11,854 nt of DNA, taken from Cyanobacteriota bacterium (lineage in GTDB: Bacteria > Cyanobacteriota > Cyanobacteriia > Phormidesmidales > Phormidesmidaceae). Made by a program: the position numbers and the translations under genes. Under the pieces are notes generated by a model. It did not search any database. It was given only the letters and a program-made list of their open reading frames with translations, and had not been told where the DNA came from. Below, in pieces: positions 1 through 6,995 of this stretch (the stretch's first letter is position 1; each line of letters starts with the position of its first letter). Where the stretch lies: the NCBI GenBank assembly GCA_027483425.1, contig JAIXUR010000338.1:1-11854 (forward strand), in the 5' to 3' direction.

Positions 1-766
1 CCCGCGCCGCCGACGTGGCATCCCCGCCGCCCTTCAGCTCCACCCGGCTAAAGGCGACCTGGTCGGCCTCGCGGTAGTTGGGGTTGGCCTCATAGACAAT
101 CACATCGCCGGGGGTAAAGCTCACGACCCGGTAGGGACCGGTGCCCACGGGCAGGGTGTTGCCGGGGGCCTCACGCCCATTGGCACCGTTGTAGTCCTTA
201 AAGATGTGCTGGGGCAGCACCATGCCCTCGGTGCCGGTAAACACCAGATACCAGGCGGGGTTCGGCTCCTTAAAATTGATCTGTACCGTGGTGTCGTCGA
301 GGGCTTCGACGCTCTCCACCAGCTCGTAGGACCCTGCGTTGACGGTGGCCACCTCGGGGTTAACGATGAACTCGTAGGTAAAGGCCACGTCCGCCGCCGT
401 GAAGGGGGTGCCGTCCGACCACTTCAGGCCCGGCTTCAGCTTCCAGGTGACGGAGGTGCCATCGGCCGCCACCCCTCCGTTTTCGAGGGTGGGTTCTTCC
501 GCCGCCAAAAACAGCACCAGGTTGCCGTCGGCGTCGAAGCTAGCCAGGGGTTCGAGGGTAATCCGGCTGGCCTCAGAGTCTTTGAAGCCGCTGGAGAAGT
601 GGGGATTGAGAATGGTGGGGGCCTGCCAGTAGAGCAGGCGCAGGGTGTCGTCCGCGGCGGCGGGGGATGTCTCCGTTGTTTCGCTCTGGGGTGGATTTTG
701 GGGAGCTTTACACCCGCTAAACAGCAACAAACAGAGACCAGCGGTAGCGACGGCACGGACGTTCAT
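1..766 (-). CDS. ABC transporter substrate-binding lipoprotein, family 5 (peptide/opine type), C-terminus cut off
   Basis: This is the first 255 residues of an extracellular solute-binding protein that would deliver a peptide-like or similar solute to an ABC permease. The start is the ATG at 766-764, with a GAGG ribosome-site-like motif about 7 bases upstream. Residues 1-19 are a lipoprotein signal peptide ending in the lipobox LFSGC, so Cys19 should be lipidated and the protein tethered to the membrane. A low-complexity polar linker follows (about 20-40). The mature domain shows the SBP_bac_5 pattern: TLRLLYWQAPTILNP (41-55), WSDGTPFTAADVAFT (116-130) and LPVGTGPYRV (205-214). Family members run to about 500-600 residues, so roughly half is missing beyond base 1. 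The substrate cannot be read from the sequence. No permease or ATPase gene is in view. The gene diverges from carB. Confidence 0.9.
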   Translation of the reverse strand, partial: MNVRAVATAGLCLLLFSGCKAPQNPPQSETTETSPAAADDTLRLLYWQAPTILNPHFSSGFKDSEASRITLEPLASFDADGNLVLFLAAEEPTLENGGVAADGTSVTWKLKPGLKWSDGTPFTAADVAFTYEFIVNPEVATVNAGSYELVESVEALDDTTVQINFKEPNPAWYLVFTGTEGMVLPQHIFKDYNGANGREAPGNTLPVGTGPYRVVSFTPGDVIVYEANPNYREADQVAFSRVELKGGGDATSAAR

Positions 767-900
767 GGACAACCTCGAGTCAATTAGGCAATAGCCTACA
801 GGGTCGGAGAATGAAAAGGGTAAGCACGGCTACTGAAGCGCAGCTACTATTAACCTGGCCAGTGACCGAACCAGGGGCTGAACCCGTTACTGTTCATGGC

Positions 901-957
901 TTTGGGGGTAGGCGTCTCGCCTTTCCAGGGAGAACAGGCCAGGTGCCTACCCCCCAA
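901..957. repeat. Imperfect inverted repeat upstream of carB
   Basis: The left arm GGGGGTAGGC (904-913) pairs with GCCTACCCCC (945-954) over 10 bp. One mismatch and two more A-T pairs follow on the outside. The 31-base loop starts beside another small hairpin, GGCG-TCT-CGCC (911-921), which competes with the main stem. There is no T-run and the flanking genes diverge, so it is not an obvious terminator. A dispersed repeat or a leader structure is more likely. Confidence 0.55.
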
Positions 958-1051
958 GAGGTTCAGGGATCGAGATCAAGGGGCTGATGAGAATTGACCC
1001 AAAAACCTGAGCCCTCTCTGAACCCAGCCTCGGCTGACCAATTTTCTCCAT

Positions 1052-1077
1052 GGAATAGATTTGGGGAATAGATTTGG
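1052..1077. repeat. 13-bp tandem duplication
   Basis: GGAATAGATTTGG occurs twice, head to tail, at 1052-1064 and 1065-1077, and a further G continues the register. It lies about 140 bases before carB in the presumed promoter region. It may be a slippage duplication or a repeated binding site; the sequence alone cannot decide. Confidence 0.7.
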
Positions 1078-1217
1078 GATTCTTGCTTAAGTTCAATAAA
1101 CGATGACATTAGGGCGATCGCCCCCATCCCTCCCCTTTATTGCCTCAACCGAAGCAAACGAATCTTGCCAATACCCCTTAAAATGATTTGGATTTTTCGT
1201 AAGCACCCCTGCAACCT

Positions 1218-4200
1218 ATGCCCCGTCGCAACGACATCAAAAAGATCTTGCTGATCGGCTCTGGCCCGATTGTGATTGGTCAGGCTTGTGAGTTCGACTA
1301 CTCGGGCACCCAGGCTTGTAAAGCCCTGCGGGAAGAGGGCTACGAGGTGGTGCTGATCAACTCCAACCCGGCCACCATCATGACCGATCCGGAGACAGCC
1401 AACCGGACCTACATCGAGCCCCTGACCCCAGAGATGGTCGAGCGGGTGATTGAGCGCGAGCGCCCTGACGTGATGCTGCCCACCATGGGCGGGCAGACGG
1501 CGCTGAACCTGGCGGTCACCCTGGCCAAAACCGGCGTGCTGGAACGCTACGGAGTTGAGCTGATTGGGGCCAAGCTAGAAGCCATTGAAATGGCGGAAGA
1601 CCGCAAGCTCTTCAAGGAAGCCATGGCGCGCATTGAGGTACCGGTGTGCCCCTCGGGCCTGGCCGAAACCATGGATGAGGCCAAGCAGATCGCCCAGCAA
1701 ATCGGCAGCTTCCCCCTGATTATTCGCCCCGCCTACACCATGGGTGGCACCGGCGGCGGCATTGCCTACAACCAGGAAGAGTTTGAGACCATTTCCCGCT
1801 CGGGCCTGGATGCTAGCCCGGTGTCGCAGATTCTCGTCGAGCAGTCGCTGCTGGGCTGGAAGGAGTACGAGCTGGAGGTGATGCGAGATTTAGCCGATAA
1901 CGTGGTGATCATCTGCTCGATCGAAAACCTGGACCCCATGGGGGTACATACCGGCGATTCGATTACCGTGGCCCCGGCCCAAACCCTGACCGATAAAGAG
2001 TACCAACGGCTGCGGGATGCCTCGATTAAGATCATCCGTGAGATTGGGGTGGAGACCGGCGGTTCGAATATTCAGTTTGCCGTCAACCCCGACAACGGCG
2101 ATTTCATTGTGATCGAGATGAATCCTCGGGTGTCTCGGAGCTCGGCCCTGGCCTCGAAGGCGACGGGCTTTCCGATCGCTAAGTTTGCGGCCAAGCTGGC
2201 GGTGGGCTACACCCTCAACGAAATTTCCAACGACATCACCAAGAAAACCCCGGCCAGCTTTGAGCCCACCATCGACTACGTGGTGACCAAGATTCCCCGC
2301 TTTGCCTTTGAAAAATTCCCCGGCACCTCCACCACGCTGACGACGCAGATGAAGTCGGTGGGCGAAGCGATGGCGATCGGGCGCACGTTCCAAGAATCCT
2401 TCCAGAAGGCGCTGCGATCGCTGGAGACGGGTCGAGCCGGCTGGGGCTGCGATCGCGCCGAAAAGCTGCCCAGCCTCAACGAAATTCGCCCCAAGCTGCG
2501 CACCCCTAACCCCGAGCGCATCTTTGAGCTGCGCCACGCCATGCAGCTCGGTCTGACCGTGGACGAGATCTACCAGCTCACCGCCATCGATCCCTGGTTT
2601 CTCAACCAGCTCTGCGGCCTGCTCAAGACCGAAAAATTTCTCAAGCGTACTCCCCTCACCAGCCTCACCGCAGACCAACTGCGGGCGGTCAAGCGCCAGG
2701 GCTTTAGCGATCGCCAGATTGCCTACGCCACGAGCACCCACGAAGACACCGTGCGCCAGTACCGCAAGGGCCTGGGCATTATCCCCGTCTACAAAACCGT
2801 CGACACCTGCGCCGCCGAGTTCGAGGCCTTTACCCCCTACTACTACTCCACCTACGAAGACGAAACCGAGGTGCTGCCCTCCGATCGGCCCAAGGTGATG
2901 ATCTTGGGCGGCGGCCCCAACCGCATCGGCCAGGGCATTGAGTTCGACTACTGCTGCTGCCACGCCTCCTTTGCGCTGCAAGAGGACGGCTACGAGACCA
3001 TCATGGTCAACTCCAACCCCGAGACGGTGTCCACCGACTACGACACCAGCGATCGCCTCTACTTTGAGCCCCTCACCAAGGAAGACGTGCTCAACATCAT
3101 CGAGGCCGAAAACCCCATCGGCATCATCATTCAGTTCGGGGGCCAAACCCCGCTCAAGCTAGCGGTCCCCCTCCAGCAATACCTCTCCTCCCTCCCCACC
3201 CCATCACCCGATCACCCCATTACTAAAATTTGGGGCACCTCCCCCGACTCCATCGACATGGCCGAAGATCGCGAACGCTTCGAAGCCATTCTGCGGGAGC
3301 TGGATATTCTGCAACCGCCCAACGGCATGGCCCGCAGCTACCAAGATGCCCTCCGGGTGGCCAAGCAGATCGACTACCCGGTGGTGGTGCGGCCTAGCTA
3401 CGTGCTGGGGGGCCGCGCTATGGAGATCGTCTACTCCGACAGTGACCTGGAGCGCTACATGACCTACGCGGTGCATGTGGAGCCCGACCACCCGATTTTG
3501 ATCGACAAGTTTTTGGAAAATGCGATCGAGGTGGATGTGGATGCGATCGCAGACCACACCGGCCAGGTGGTGATCGGCGGCATTATGGAGCACATCGAAC
3601 AGGCGGGCATTCACTCCGGCGACTCGGCCTGCTCGCTACCCACCATGACCCTGCCCCCCGCCGCCCTCGCCACCATCCGCGACTGGACGGTGAAGCTGGC
3701 CAAGCGCCTCAAGGTGCTGGGCTTAATGAATATTCAGTTCGCCGTCAAGGGCGACCAGGTCTACATCATCGAAGCCAACCCCCGCGCCTCGAGGACGGTG
3801 CCCTTTGTCTCCAAGGCGATCGGCCACCCCCTCGCCAAGCTGGCCGTGCGGGTCATGTCGGGCAAAACCCTAGCGGAGCTGGGCTTTACCGAAGAGGTGA
3901 TTCCCAAGCACATTGCCGTCAAGGAAGCCGTACTGCCCTTTGATAAATTTGCGGGCACCGATGCCCTGCTCGGCCCTGAAATGCGCTCGACCGGGGAAGT
4001 GATGGGGATTGATGTGGACTTTGGCAAAGCCTTTGCCAAGGCCGCCCTGGGGGCCAACCAGCGCCTGCCCCTGTCAGGCACCGTGTTCATTTCCATGAAC
4101 GATCGCGACAAGGCCGCCGTGATCCCCGTGGCCAAGCAAATGGCCACCATGGGCCTCAAGCTAATCGCCACCTCCGGCACCCGCGCCGCCCTGCTGGATC

Positions 4201-4478
4201 AAGGACTCACCGTAGACCTCGTTCTCAAGGTCCACGAAGGCCGCCCCAACATCGAAGACGCGATCAAAAATAATGAAATCCAGCTGATCATCAACACCCC
4301 GGCAGGCAGCACCGCCCTAGAGGACGATCGCTCGATTCGCCGCACAGCCCTAGCCTACAAGGTGCCGATTATCACCACCATCGCCGGGGCTAAGGCGACG
4401 GCAGCGGCCATCCAATCGCTGCAACAGCACCCCCTGCAGGTGAAATCGCTGCAGGAGTACATCGGCATGGGAGCGTAA
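1218..4478 (+). CDS. carB: Carbamoyl phosphate synthase large subunit
   Basis: The enzyme makes carbamoyl phosphate from bicarbonate, two ATP and ammonia channelled from the glutaminase subunit CarA, feeding arginine and pyrimidine synthesis in the cytoplasm. The 1086 residues match the family (E. coli about 1073). The start MPRRNDIKKILLIGSGP is the canonical CarB N-terminus. The two homologous halves are visible: GSGPIVIGQACEFDYSG (from residue 14) and GGGPNRIGQGIEFDYCC (from about 564). Each has its ATP-grasp metal/nucleotide loop, IEMNPRVSRSSA with Glu300/Asn302 and IEANPRASRTVP with Glu852/Asn854. The region from about 405 to 550 is the oligomerisation domain. A methylglyoxal-synthase-like allosteric domain begins near 950 (GTVFISMNDRD). 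A Pro/Ser-rich insertion near 657-671, before the GTSPDSIDMAEDR motif, is longer than in E. coli. carA is not adjacent. No Shine-Dalgarno sequence precedes the ATG. Confidence 0.98.
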   Translation: MPRRNDIKKILLIGSGPIVIGQACEFDYSGTQACKALREEGYEVVLINSNPATIMTDPETANRTYIEPLTPEMVERVIERERPDVMLPTMGGQTALNLAVTLAKTGVLERYGVELIGAKLEAIEMAEDRKLFKEAMARIEVPVCPSGLAETMDEAKQIAQQIGSFPLIIRPAYTMGGTGGGIAYNQEEFETISRSGLDASPVSQILVEQSLLGWKEYELEVMRDLADNVVIICSIENLDPMGVHTGDSITVAPAQTLTDKEYQRLRDASIKIIREIGVETGGSNIQFAVNPDNGDFIVIEMNPRVSRSSALASKATGFPIAKFAAKLAVGYTLNEISNDITKKTPASFEPTIDYVVTKIPRFAFEKFPGTSTTLTTQMKSVGEAMAIGRTFQESFQKALRSLETGRAGWGCDRAEKLPSLNEIRPKLRTPNPERIFELRHAMQLGLTVDEIYQLTAIDPWFLNQLCGLLKTEKFLKRTPLTSLTADQLRAVKRQGFSDRQIAYATSTHEDTVRQYRKGLGIIPVYKTVDTCAAEFEAFTPYYYSTYEDETEVLPSDRPKVMILGGGPNRIGQGIEFDYCCCHASFALQEDGYETIMVNSNPETVSTDYDTSDRLYFEPLTKEDVLNIIEAENPIGIIIQFGGQTPLKLAVPLQQYLSSLPTPSPDHPITKIWGTSPDSIDMAEDRERFEAILRELDILQPPNGMARSYQDALRVAKQIDYPVVVRPSYVLGGRAMEIVYSDSDLERYMTYAVHVEPDHPILIDKFLENAIEVDVDAIADHTGQVVIGGIMEHIEQAGIHSGDSACSLPTMTLPPAALATIRDWTVKLAKRLKVLGLMNIQFAVKGDQVYIIEANPRASRTVPFVSKAIGHPLAKLAVRVMSGKTLAELGFTEEVIPKHIAVKEAVLPFDKFAGTDALLGPEMRSTGEVMGIDVDFGKAFAKAALGANQRLPLSGTVFISMNDRDKAAVIPVAKQMATMGLKLIATSGTRAALLDQGLTVDLVLKVHEGRPNIEDAIKNNEIQLIINTPAGSTALEDDRSIRRTALAYKVPIITTIAGAKATAAAIQSLQQHPLQVKSLQEYIGMGA

Positions 4479-4539
4479 CAGAGTCCTGCAAGGAGGGTTC
4501 TAACTCAAGGTTCTGGCAGTTTGGGACAATTTAAATTTT

Positions 4540-4587
4540 GCAAGTCCCGTGGGGGCGAACCGAGGTGTTTGCCCCCACGGGACTTGC
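4540..4587. repeat. Perfect 17-bp-arm inverted repeat
   Basis: The left arm GCAAGTCCCGTGGGGGC (4540-4556) is the exact reverse complement of 4571-4587. Pairing continues inward through a G·T wobble and AAC/GTT, giving a 21-bp stem with a 6-base loop (4561-4566). The repeat sits 61 bases after the carB stop. It could end carB transcription, but no T-run follows on the plus strand, so a dispersed cyanobacterial palindromic repeat is equally likely. AAATTT occurs on both sides just outside the arms. Confidence 0.85.
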
Positions 4588-4631
4588 TGTGGGGAAATTT
4601 GCGTTGGGTGGCCTGCCCGATATTGAGATGA

Positions 4632-4653
4632 GGGCAGACCCATGGGTCTGTCC
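4632..4653. repeat. Palindrome centred on CCATGG
   Basis: AGACCCATGGGTCT (4636-4649) is a perfect 14-bp palindrome. Pairing extends four more positions on each side through one G·T wobble, to 4632-4653. CCCTAGGG (4652-4659) is a second, partly overlapping palindrome. It lies 45 bases beyond the larger inverted repeat and may belong to the same repeat element or be a dimer-binding site. Confidence 0.6.
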
Positions 4654-4944
4654 CTAGGGGGAATGCCGCTATCACCCCCTGTCCTTTGTCTGGCCCAAGG
4701 CCCTGGTGCAAAAGGCAGCGGGGAGTGTCCTAGGGTTTTTGATGCCTGCAATTGTCGCCAGCGTCGCCCTGTTTGAGGTCTACAACGGTCGAGGCCGAGA
4801 TCTAGAGGGATAGGTTTTTGCCTAGCCTTTTGGACAGGTCTAAAGCCATGCCCAGGACGAGTTGCAATCTTAGTCTTCTGAGGCGCGACAGTAGCAGGCC
4901 AACCCCATAAAGTACGGGTAACGTCTCGCTATTGAATAGACACC

Positions 4945-5340
4945 ATGATGAATTTTAACCCGTTATTAACCAAAGTCGCGATCGCTCCCCAGGCTAAGAC
5001 TTCAGCCATTGCATCCCTACTGATCACAGGCTTGCTGTCTATCGCCCCCATCAACCCTGCCAGAGCCCAAGAAGCACCTAATCCCACCGGACTCACCCCG
5101 GCTCAGCAGGTAGCCTTTGTCCAAGATCACAAAGGCCAGTTTGGCGGCGGCGACCAGCTACGACGCTTCTTCTTTGGCGACCTCGAACCCATTTCGGTAC
5201 AGCCCGGCGGCGCGGGCATGGTTGTTAACCTCTACAACAAAGCCACCGACACCACCTTTGCCTACTGCGCCACCTTTGATGTCGTTGTTGCAGTGGGTAC
5301 TGGACGAGTCATGGCCTTCCCCGACGGCGACGTACGCTAG
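4945..5340 (+). CDS. Small exported protein of unknown function
   Basis: This is a 131-residue protein I do not recognise. It opens with two consecutive ATGs (4945 and 4948). A Sec-type signal peptide is clear: a polar, lysine-containing N-region, a hydrophobic core (about residues 21-36, SAIASLLITGLLSIAP) and a cleavage site near ARA-QEA around residue 42. The mature part is about 90 residues, rich in Gly, Phe and Val, with one cysteine (AYCATF). It ends abruptly at FPDGDVR before an amber codon. The DsbA-like gene begins 12 bases later in the same reading frame, so the two could be one split gene. The likely location is the periplasm, or the thylakoid lumen. A HIP1 site lies in its first codons (4978). 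Confidence 0.75.
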   Translation: MMNFNPLLTKVAIAPQAKTSAIASLLITGLLSIAPINPARAQEAPNPTGLTPAQQVAFVQDHKGQFGGGDQLRRFFFGDLEPISVQPGGAGMVVNLYNKATDTTFAYCATFDVVVAVGTGRVMAFPDGDVR

Positions 5341-5352
5341 AGCCTCCCCACC

Positions 5353-5886
5353 ATGGTGCGCCCTGCATCTACTCTGACGGCCCCCGTGAGCGTGAGCGAT
5401 CACCGGTGGGGGCCACCCACAGCTCGCTTTACTCTGGTGCAGTACGGCGACTACCAGTGCCCCAACTGTGGCACCGCCTATCCCCTGCTCATGAATGTGC
5501 TAGAGCGGATGAGCGACCAGCTGTGCTTTGTGTTTCGCCACTTTCCCTGTGGGGATGTGCACCCCGATGCCCAGCATGCCGCCGAAGTGGCTGAAGCGGC
5601 GGCTAACCAGGGCAAATTCTGGCCCATGCACCACCACCTATTTACCCATCAGCAAGCCCTAGGCAGCGGCTACCTAGTGGAGTACGCCGTCGATCTGGGG
5701 CTGGATATCCCCCAGTTTTTGCGGGAAGTAACGGGCGATCGCTTCGTCAGCCGTATTCAAGCTGACATCGCTAGCGGGCGCGCCAGCGGCGTCATCGACA
5801 CCCCCACCTTTTTCATCAATGGGCATCGTTACACCGGTGCCCACACCCAAACTGCCCTGTGGAATGCCCTCTCCCAACCAACCTAG
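5353..5886 (+). CDS. DsbA-like thiol:disulfide oxidoreductase (thioredoxin-fold domain)
   Basis: The 177 residues form a single DsbA-like thioredoxin fold (Thioredoxin_4 type), which forms or reshuffles disulfides. The sequence FTLVQYGDYQCPNCG places the catalytic CPNC at residues 36-39. The helical insert contains FVFRHFPCGDVHPDAQHAAEVAEAAANQGKF in the family order, and TPTFFING carries the cis-proline at residue 151. The same domain is known as the C-terminal part of some NhaA antiporter fusions and as free-standing proteins. No signal peptide is seen, although most DsbA partners act outside the cytoplasm. The preceding gene has one and shares this frame, separated only by TAG and four codons (SLPT). 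The start ATG has no Shine-Dalgarno motif. An additional Cys lies in HFPCGD. Confidence 0.88.
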   Translation: MVRPASTLTAPVSVSDHRWGPPTARFTLVQYGDYQCPNCGTAYPLLMNVLERMSDQLCFVFRHFPCGDVHPDAQHAAEVAEAAANQGKFWPMHHHLFTHQQALGSGYLVEYAVDLGLDIPQFLREVTGDRFVSRIQADIASGRASGVIDTPTFFINGHRYTGAHTQTALWNALSQPT

Positions 5887-5901
5887 GGGCATCATCGCTC
5901 A

Positions 5902-5917
5902 CCGGTTCTACAACCGG
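5902..5917. terminator. Short hairpin after the DsbA-like gene
   Basis: CCGGTT-CTAC-AACCGG forms a perfect 6-bp stem with a 4-base loop, 15 bases after the stop codon. No T-run follows, so it is at best a weak terminator or an RNA-processing hairpin. Confidence 0.3.
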
Positions 5918-5987
5918 AGCAGCTCTATCTTCGCGGCTGCGCCGTGGCGTTGACCGCTACCCATGCTCCAGTCGTTCCAGTCGTTCC

Positions 5988-5993
5988 AGGAGA
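5988..5993 (+). promoter_or_regulatory. Ribosome binding site that fixes the start of the HisKA protein
   Basis: AGGAGA lies 6 bases before the ATG at 6000. It is the best Shine-Dalgarno match in the window and rules against the longer reading from 5859, which would overlap the DsbA-like gene. It is the end of a tandem repeat of GTCGTTCCA (5971-5979 and 5980-5988). Confidence 0.7.
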
Positions 5994-5999
5994 ACCACC

Positions 6000-6467
6000 A
6001 TGCCCCGACCCTCAAGTCAGCCCCAGCCAGACTTAGCCCATGGCGTTGCCGCCCGCTGGCCAGCGATAGGCGAGTCCTCGGCGGTGCCCCTCCCAGTCCG
6101 ACCAGAACGACACCTCTCTCCAGAGGCAATGCCACCCATGGCCCACAGCCCACAATATTTGCTTTACCTGGCAGAAATTGGCGAAAACACTGCCCTTTTG
6201 GTACACGACATGCGCAGCCCGCTGAGTGTAATTTTGAATGGCCTGCGGCTCTGCCACCGGATGCCGTTGCCTCAAATTGCCCACCTGCGGCTGACCTTAG
6301 CCCTAGAAGAAGCCGAACGGCTCAACCGCATGATCAATGATGTGATTGCCTTTGCCCGCAATGCCCACCCATCGGAGTTTCACTGGCAGACCCTCAATGC
6401 CCCAGCCTACCAGGCTCGGTGTGGCGTCAGTAGCCCTCCCACCACCCACGGTCAAGAGCACCAATAA
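6000..6467 (+). CDS. Orphan HisKA (phosphoacceptor) domain protein without kinase ATPase domain
   Basis: This is a 155-residue protein from the ATG preceded by AGGAGA. Residues 1-50 are Pro/Ser-rich and probably disordered. Residues about 52-120 form a histidine-kinase dimerisation and phosphoacceptor domain: the H-box LLVHDMRSPLSVILNGLRLC has the acceptor His69 followed by Asp70, and the second helix reads LALEEAERLNRMINDVIAFARN. This closely resembles the HisKA of cyanobacterial GAF/PAS kinases. The tail (about 125-155) is polar, and no N, G1, F or G2 boxes of an HATPase domain follow in any frame I could see. The protein therefore cannot phosphorylate itself. It could be a phosphotransfer intermediate, a dimerisation inhibitor of a full kinase, or a remnant. 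No response regulator gene lies nearby. Confidence 0.72.
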   Translation: MPRPSSQPQPDLAHGVAARWPAIGESSAVPLPVRPERHLSPEAMPPMAHSPQYLLYLAEIGENTALLVHDMRSPLSVILNGLRLCHRMPLPQIAHLRLTLALEEAERLNRMINDVIAFARNAHPSEFHWQTLNAPAYQARCGVSSPPTTHGQEHQ

Positions 6468-6469
6468 CG

Positions 6470-6493
6470 GCTGAGGTCATCGCTTCGCTCAGC
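6470..6493. repeat. Short inverted repeat after the HisKA gene
   Basis: GCTGAG (6470-6475) pairs with CTCAGC (6488-6493) around a 12-base loop, starting 3 bases after the stop codon. There is no T-run. It may be a weak terminator or chance. Confidence 0.3.
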
Positions 6494-6519
6494 TCACCTA
6501 CCCTTTCGCTGGTTTAGTT

Positions 6520-6867
6520 ATGGTCAACCCTACCCTGCGCTCTCCACGGCCGTCGCTCAGTCCACCGCTGCCGCCCCAGGATGATCCCCAAAGTTGCGCC
6601 CTGGTGACTAATCGGCCATCGAGCTTCAACCATCAAGCCCTTTTAACCCTGCTGGCCGCAATTACCCCCGTGATGGTGATGGTAAATTGCCTCAACGAAA
6701 TCCGGGGAGCCTTTGTAGCGGTGCCTATACAGACTACCTTGGCGATCGTGCAACCCTTCCACTCCGCCCCAGACTACCTAGGAGTTTACGCCAAGGTGCT
6801 GTGGGCCTATGCGCCGCCGGGGCATTTAGCCCAGCCCGCCCGCTGCCAGGCAGAGGTCAGTCCGTAG
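6520..6867 (+). CDS. Hypothetical protein with one hydrophobic segment
   Basis: This is a 115-residue open frame I do not recognise. Residues 1-38 are Pro/Ser-rich (SLSPPLPPQ). Residues about 40-57 (QALLTLLAAITPVMVMVN) could form one membrane helix. The remainder reads like a soluble tail (IRGAFVAVPIQTTLAIVQPF, AKVLWAYAPPG). Third-position GC is high and codon choice resembles the neighbouring genes, which favours a real gene. There is no Shine-Dalgarno sequence, no known motif and no proven partner. It lies between the HisKA protein and the ATPase pair on the same strand, 52 bases after the former. It may be real but fast-evolving, or a spurious frame. Confidence 0.45.
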   Translation: MVNPTLRSPRPSLSPPLPPQDDPQSCALVTNRPSSFNHQALLTLLAAITPVMVMVNCLNEIRGAFVAVPIQTTLAIVQPFHSAPDYLGVYAKVLWAYAPPGHLAQPARCQAEVSP

Positions 6868-6995
6868 GCATTGAGGAAATTTTTAGGCAAGAAGATGGCA
6901 TAGGGTCTGCGCCCTGCCCGTAAACAACAGTCTTAGCTATTTTTGTTGCCAGAATTATTCTCAGAATTGTCCCAATCAGTCCAGCGATCAGGTCT

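Larger units (their letters stand above)
767..1217. other. Divergent intergenic region between the binding-protein gene and carB
   Basis: These 451 bases separate two divergent genes and should hold both promoters. I see no credible gene. The stretch contains a short hairpin (TAGGC/GCCTA, 785-798), an imperfect inverted repeat (901-957), a 13-bp tandem duplication (1052-1077) and one HIP1 site (1114-1121) inside a longer palindrome GGGCGATCGCCC. I could not find a -35/-10 pair with good spacing for either gene. TTGCTT at 1083-1088 is a possible -35, but it has no convincing -10 partner. carB has no Shine-Dalgarno sequence, which is common in cyanobacteria. Confidence 0.6.
4479..4944. other. 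Non-coding stretch after carB with strong palindromes
   Basis: These 466 bases follow the carB stop. They contain a perfect 17-bp-arm inverted repeat (4540-4587), a 14-bp palindrome (4636-4649) and a weak TAGG/CCTA hairpin with a T-rich loop (4811-4824). Open frames crossing the inverted repeat on the minus strand look non-coding, since they are low-complexity translations of the repeat. AAGGAGG at 4490-4496 matches the anti-Shine-Dalgarno perfectly, but no start codon follows at usable spacing. The promoter of the gene starting at 4945 must lie here, but I found no clear -35/-10 pair. Confidence 0.6.

Noticed and set aside
206..787. 193-codon plus-strand open frame at the left edge
   Set aside because: It is antisense to the substrate-binding lipoprotein, which has a clear lipobox and family motifs.
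1140..1184. TTGCCT, TTGCCA and TAAAAT as a carB promoter
   Set aside because: Neither -35-like word has a -10 partner at 16-18 bases; TTGCCA to TAAAAT is only 8 bases apart.
2062..2072. GGTTCGAAT resembling a tRNA T-loop
   Set aside because: It lies inside carB codons, and no acceptor stem or anticodon arm can be built around it.
1890..3146. 418-codon open frame on the minus strand inside carB
   Set aside because: It is fully antisense to a strongly conserved enzyme gene. Its Gly/Val/Leu-rich translation is what GC-rich codon bias gives on the opposite strand, and no family motif is seen.
4490..4496. Perfect Shine-Dalgarno-like AAGGAGG just after carB
   Set aside because: No ATG, GTG or TTG follows at usable distance and no open frame begins there.
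4500..4751. Minus-strand open frames over the palindromes after carB
   Set aside because: They translate the inverted repeat itself and give Pro/Arg-rich low-complexity sequence, with no start context and no motif.
5859..5999. Longer N-terminus for the HisKA protein (start at 5859)
   Set aside because: It would overlap the DsbA-like gene and adds Ser/Arg-rich sequence from a tandem repeat. The ATG at 6000 has a strong AGGAGA site.
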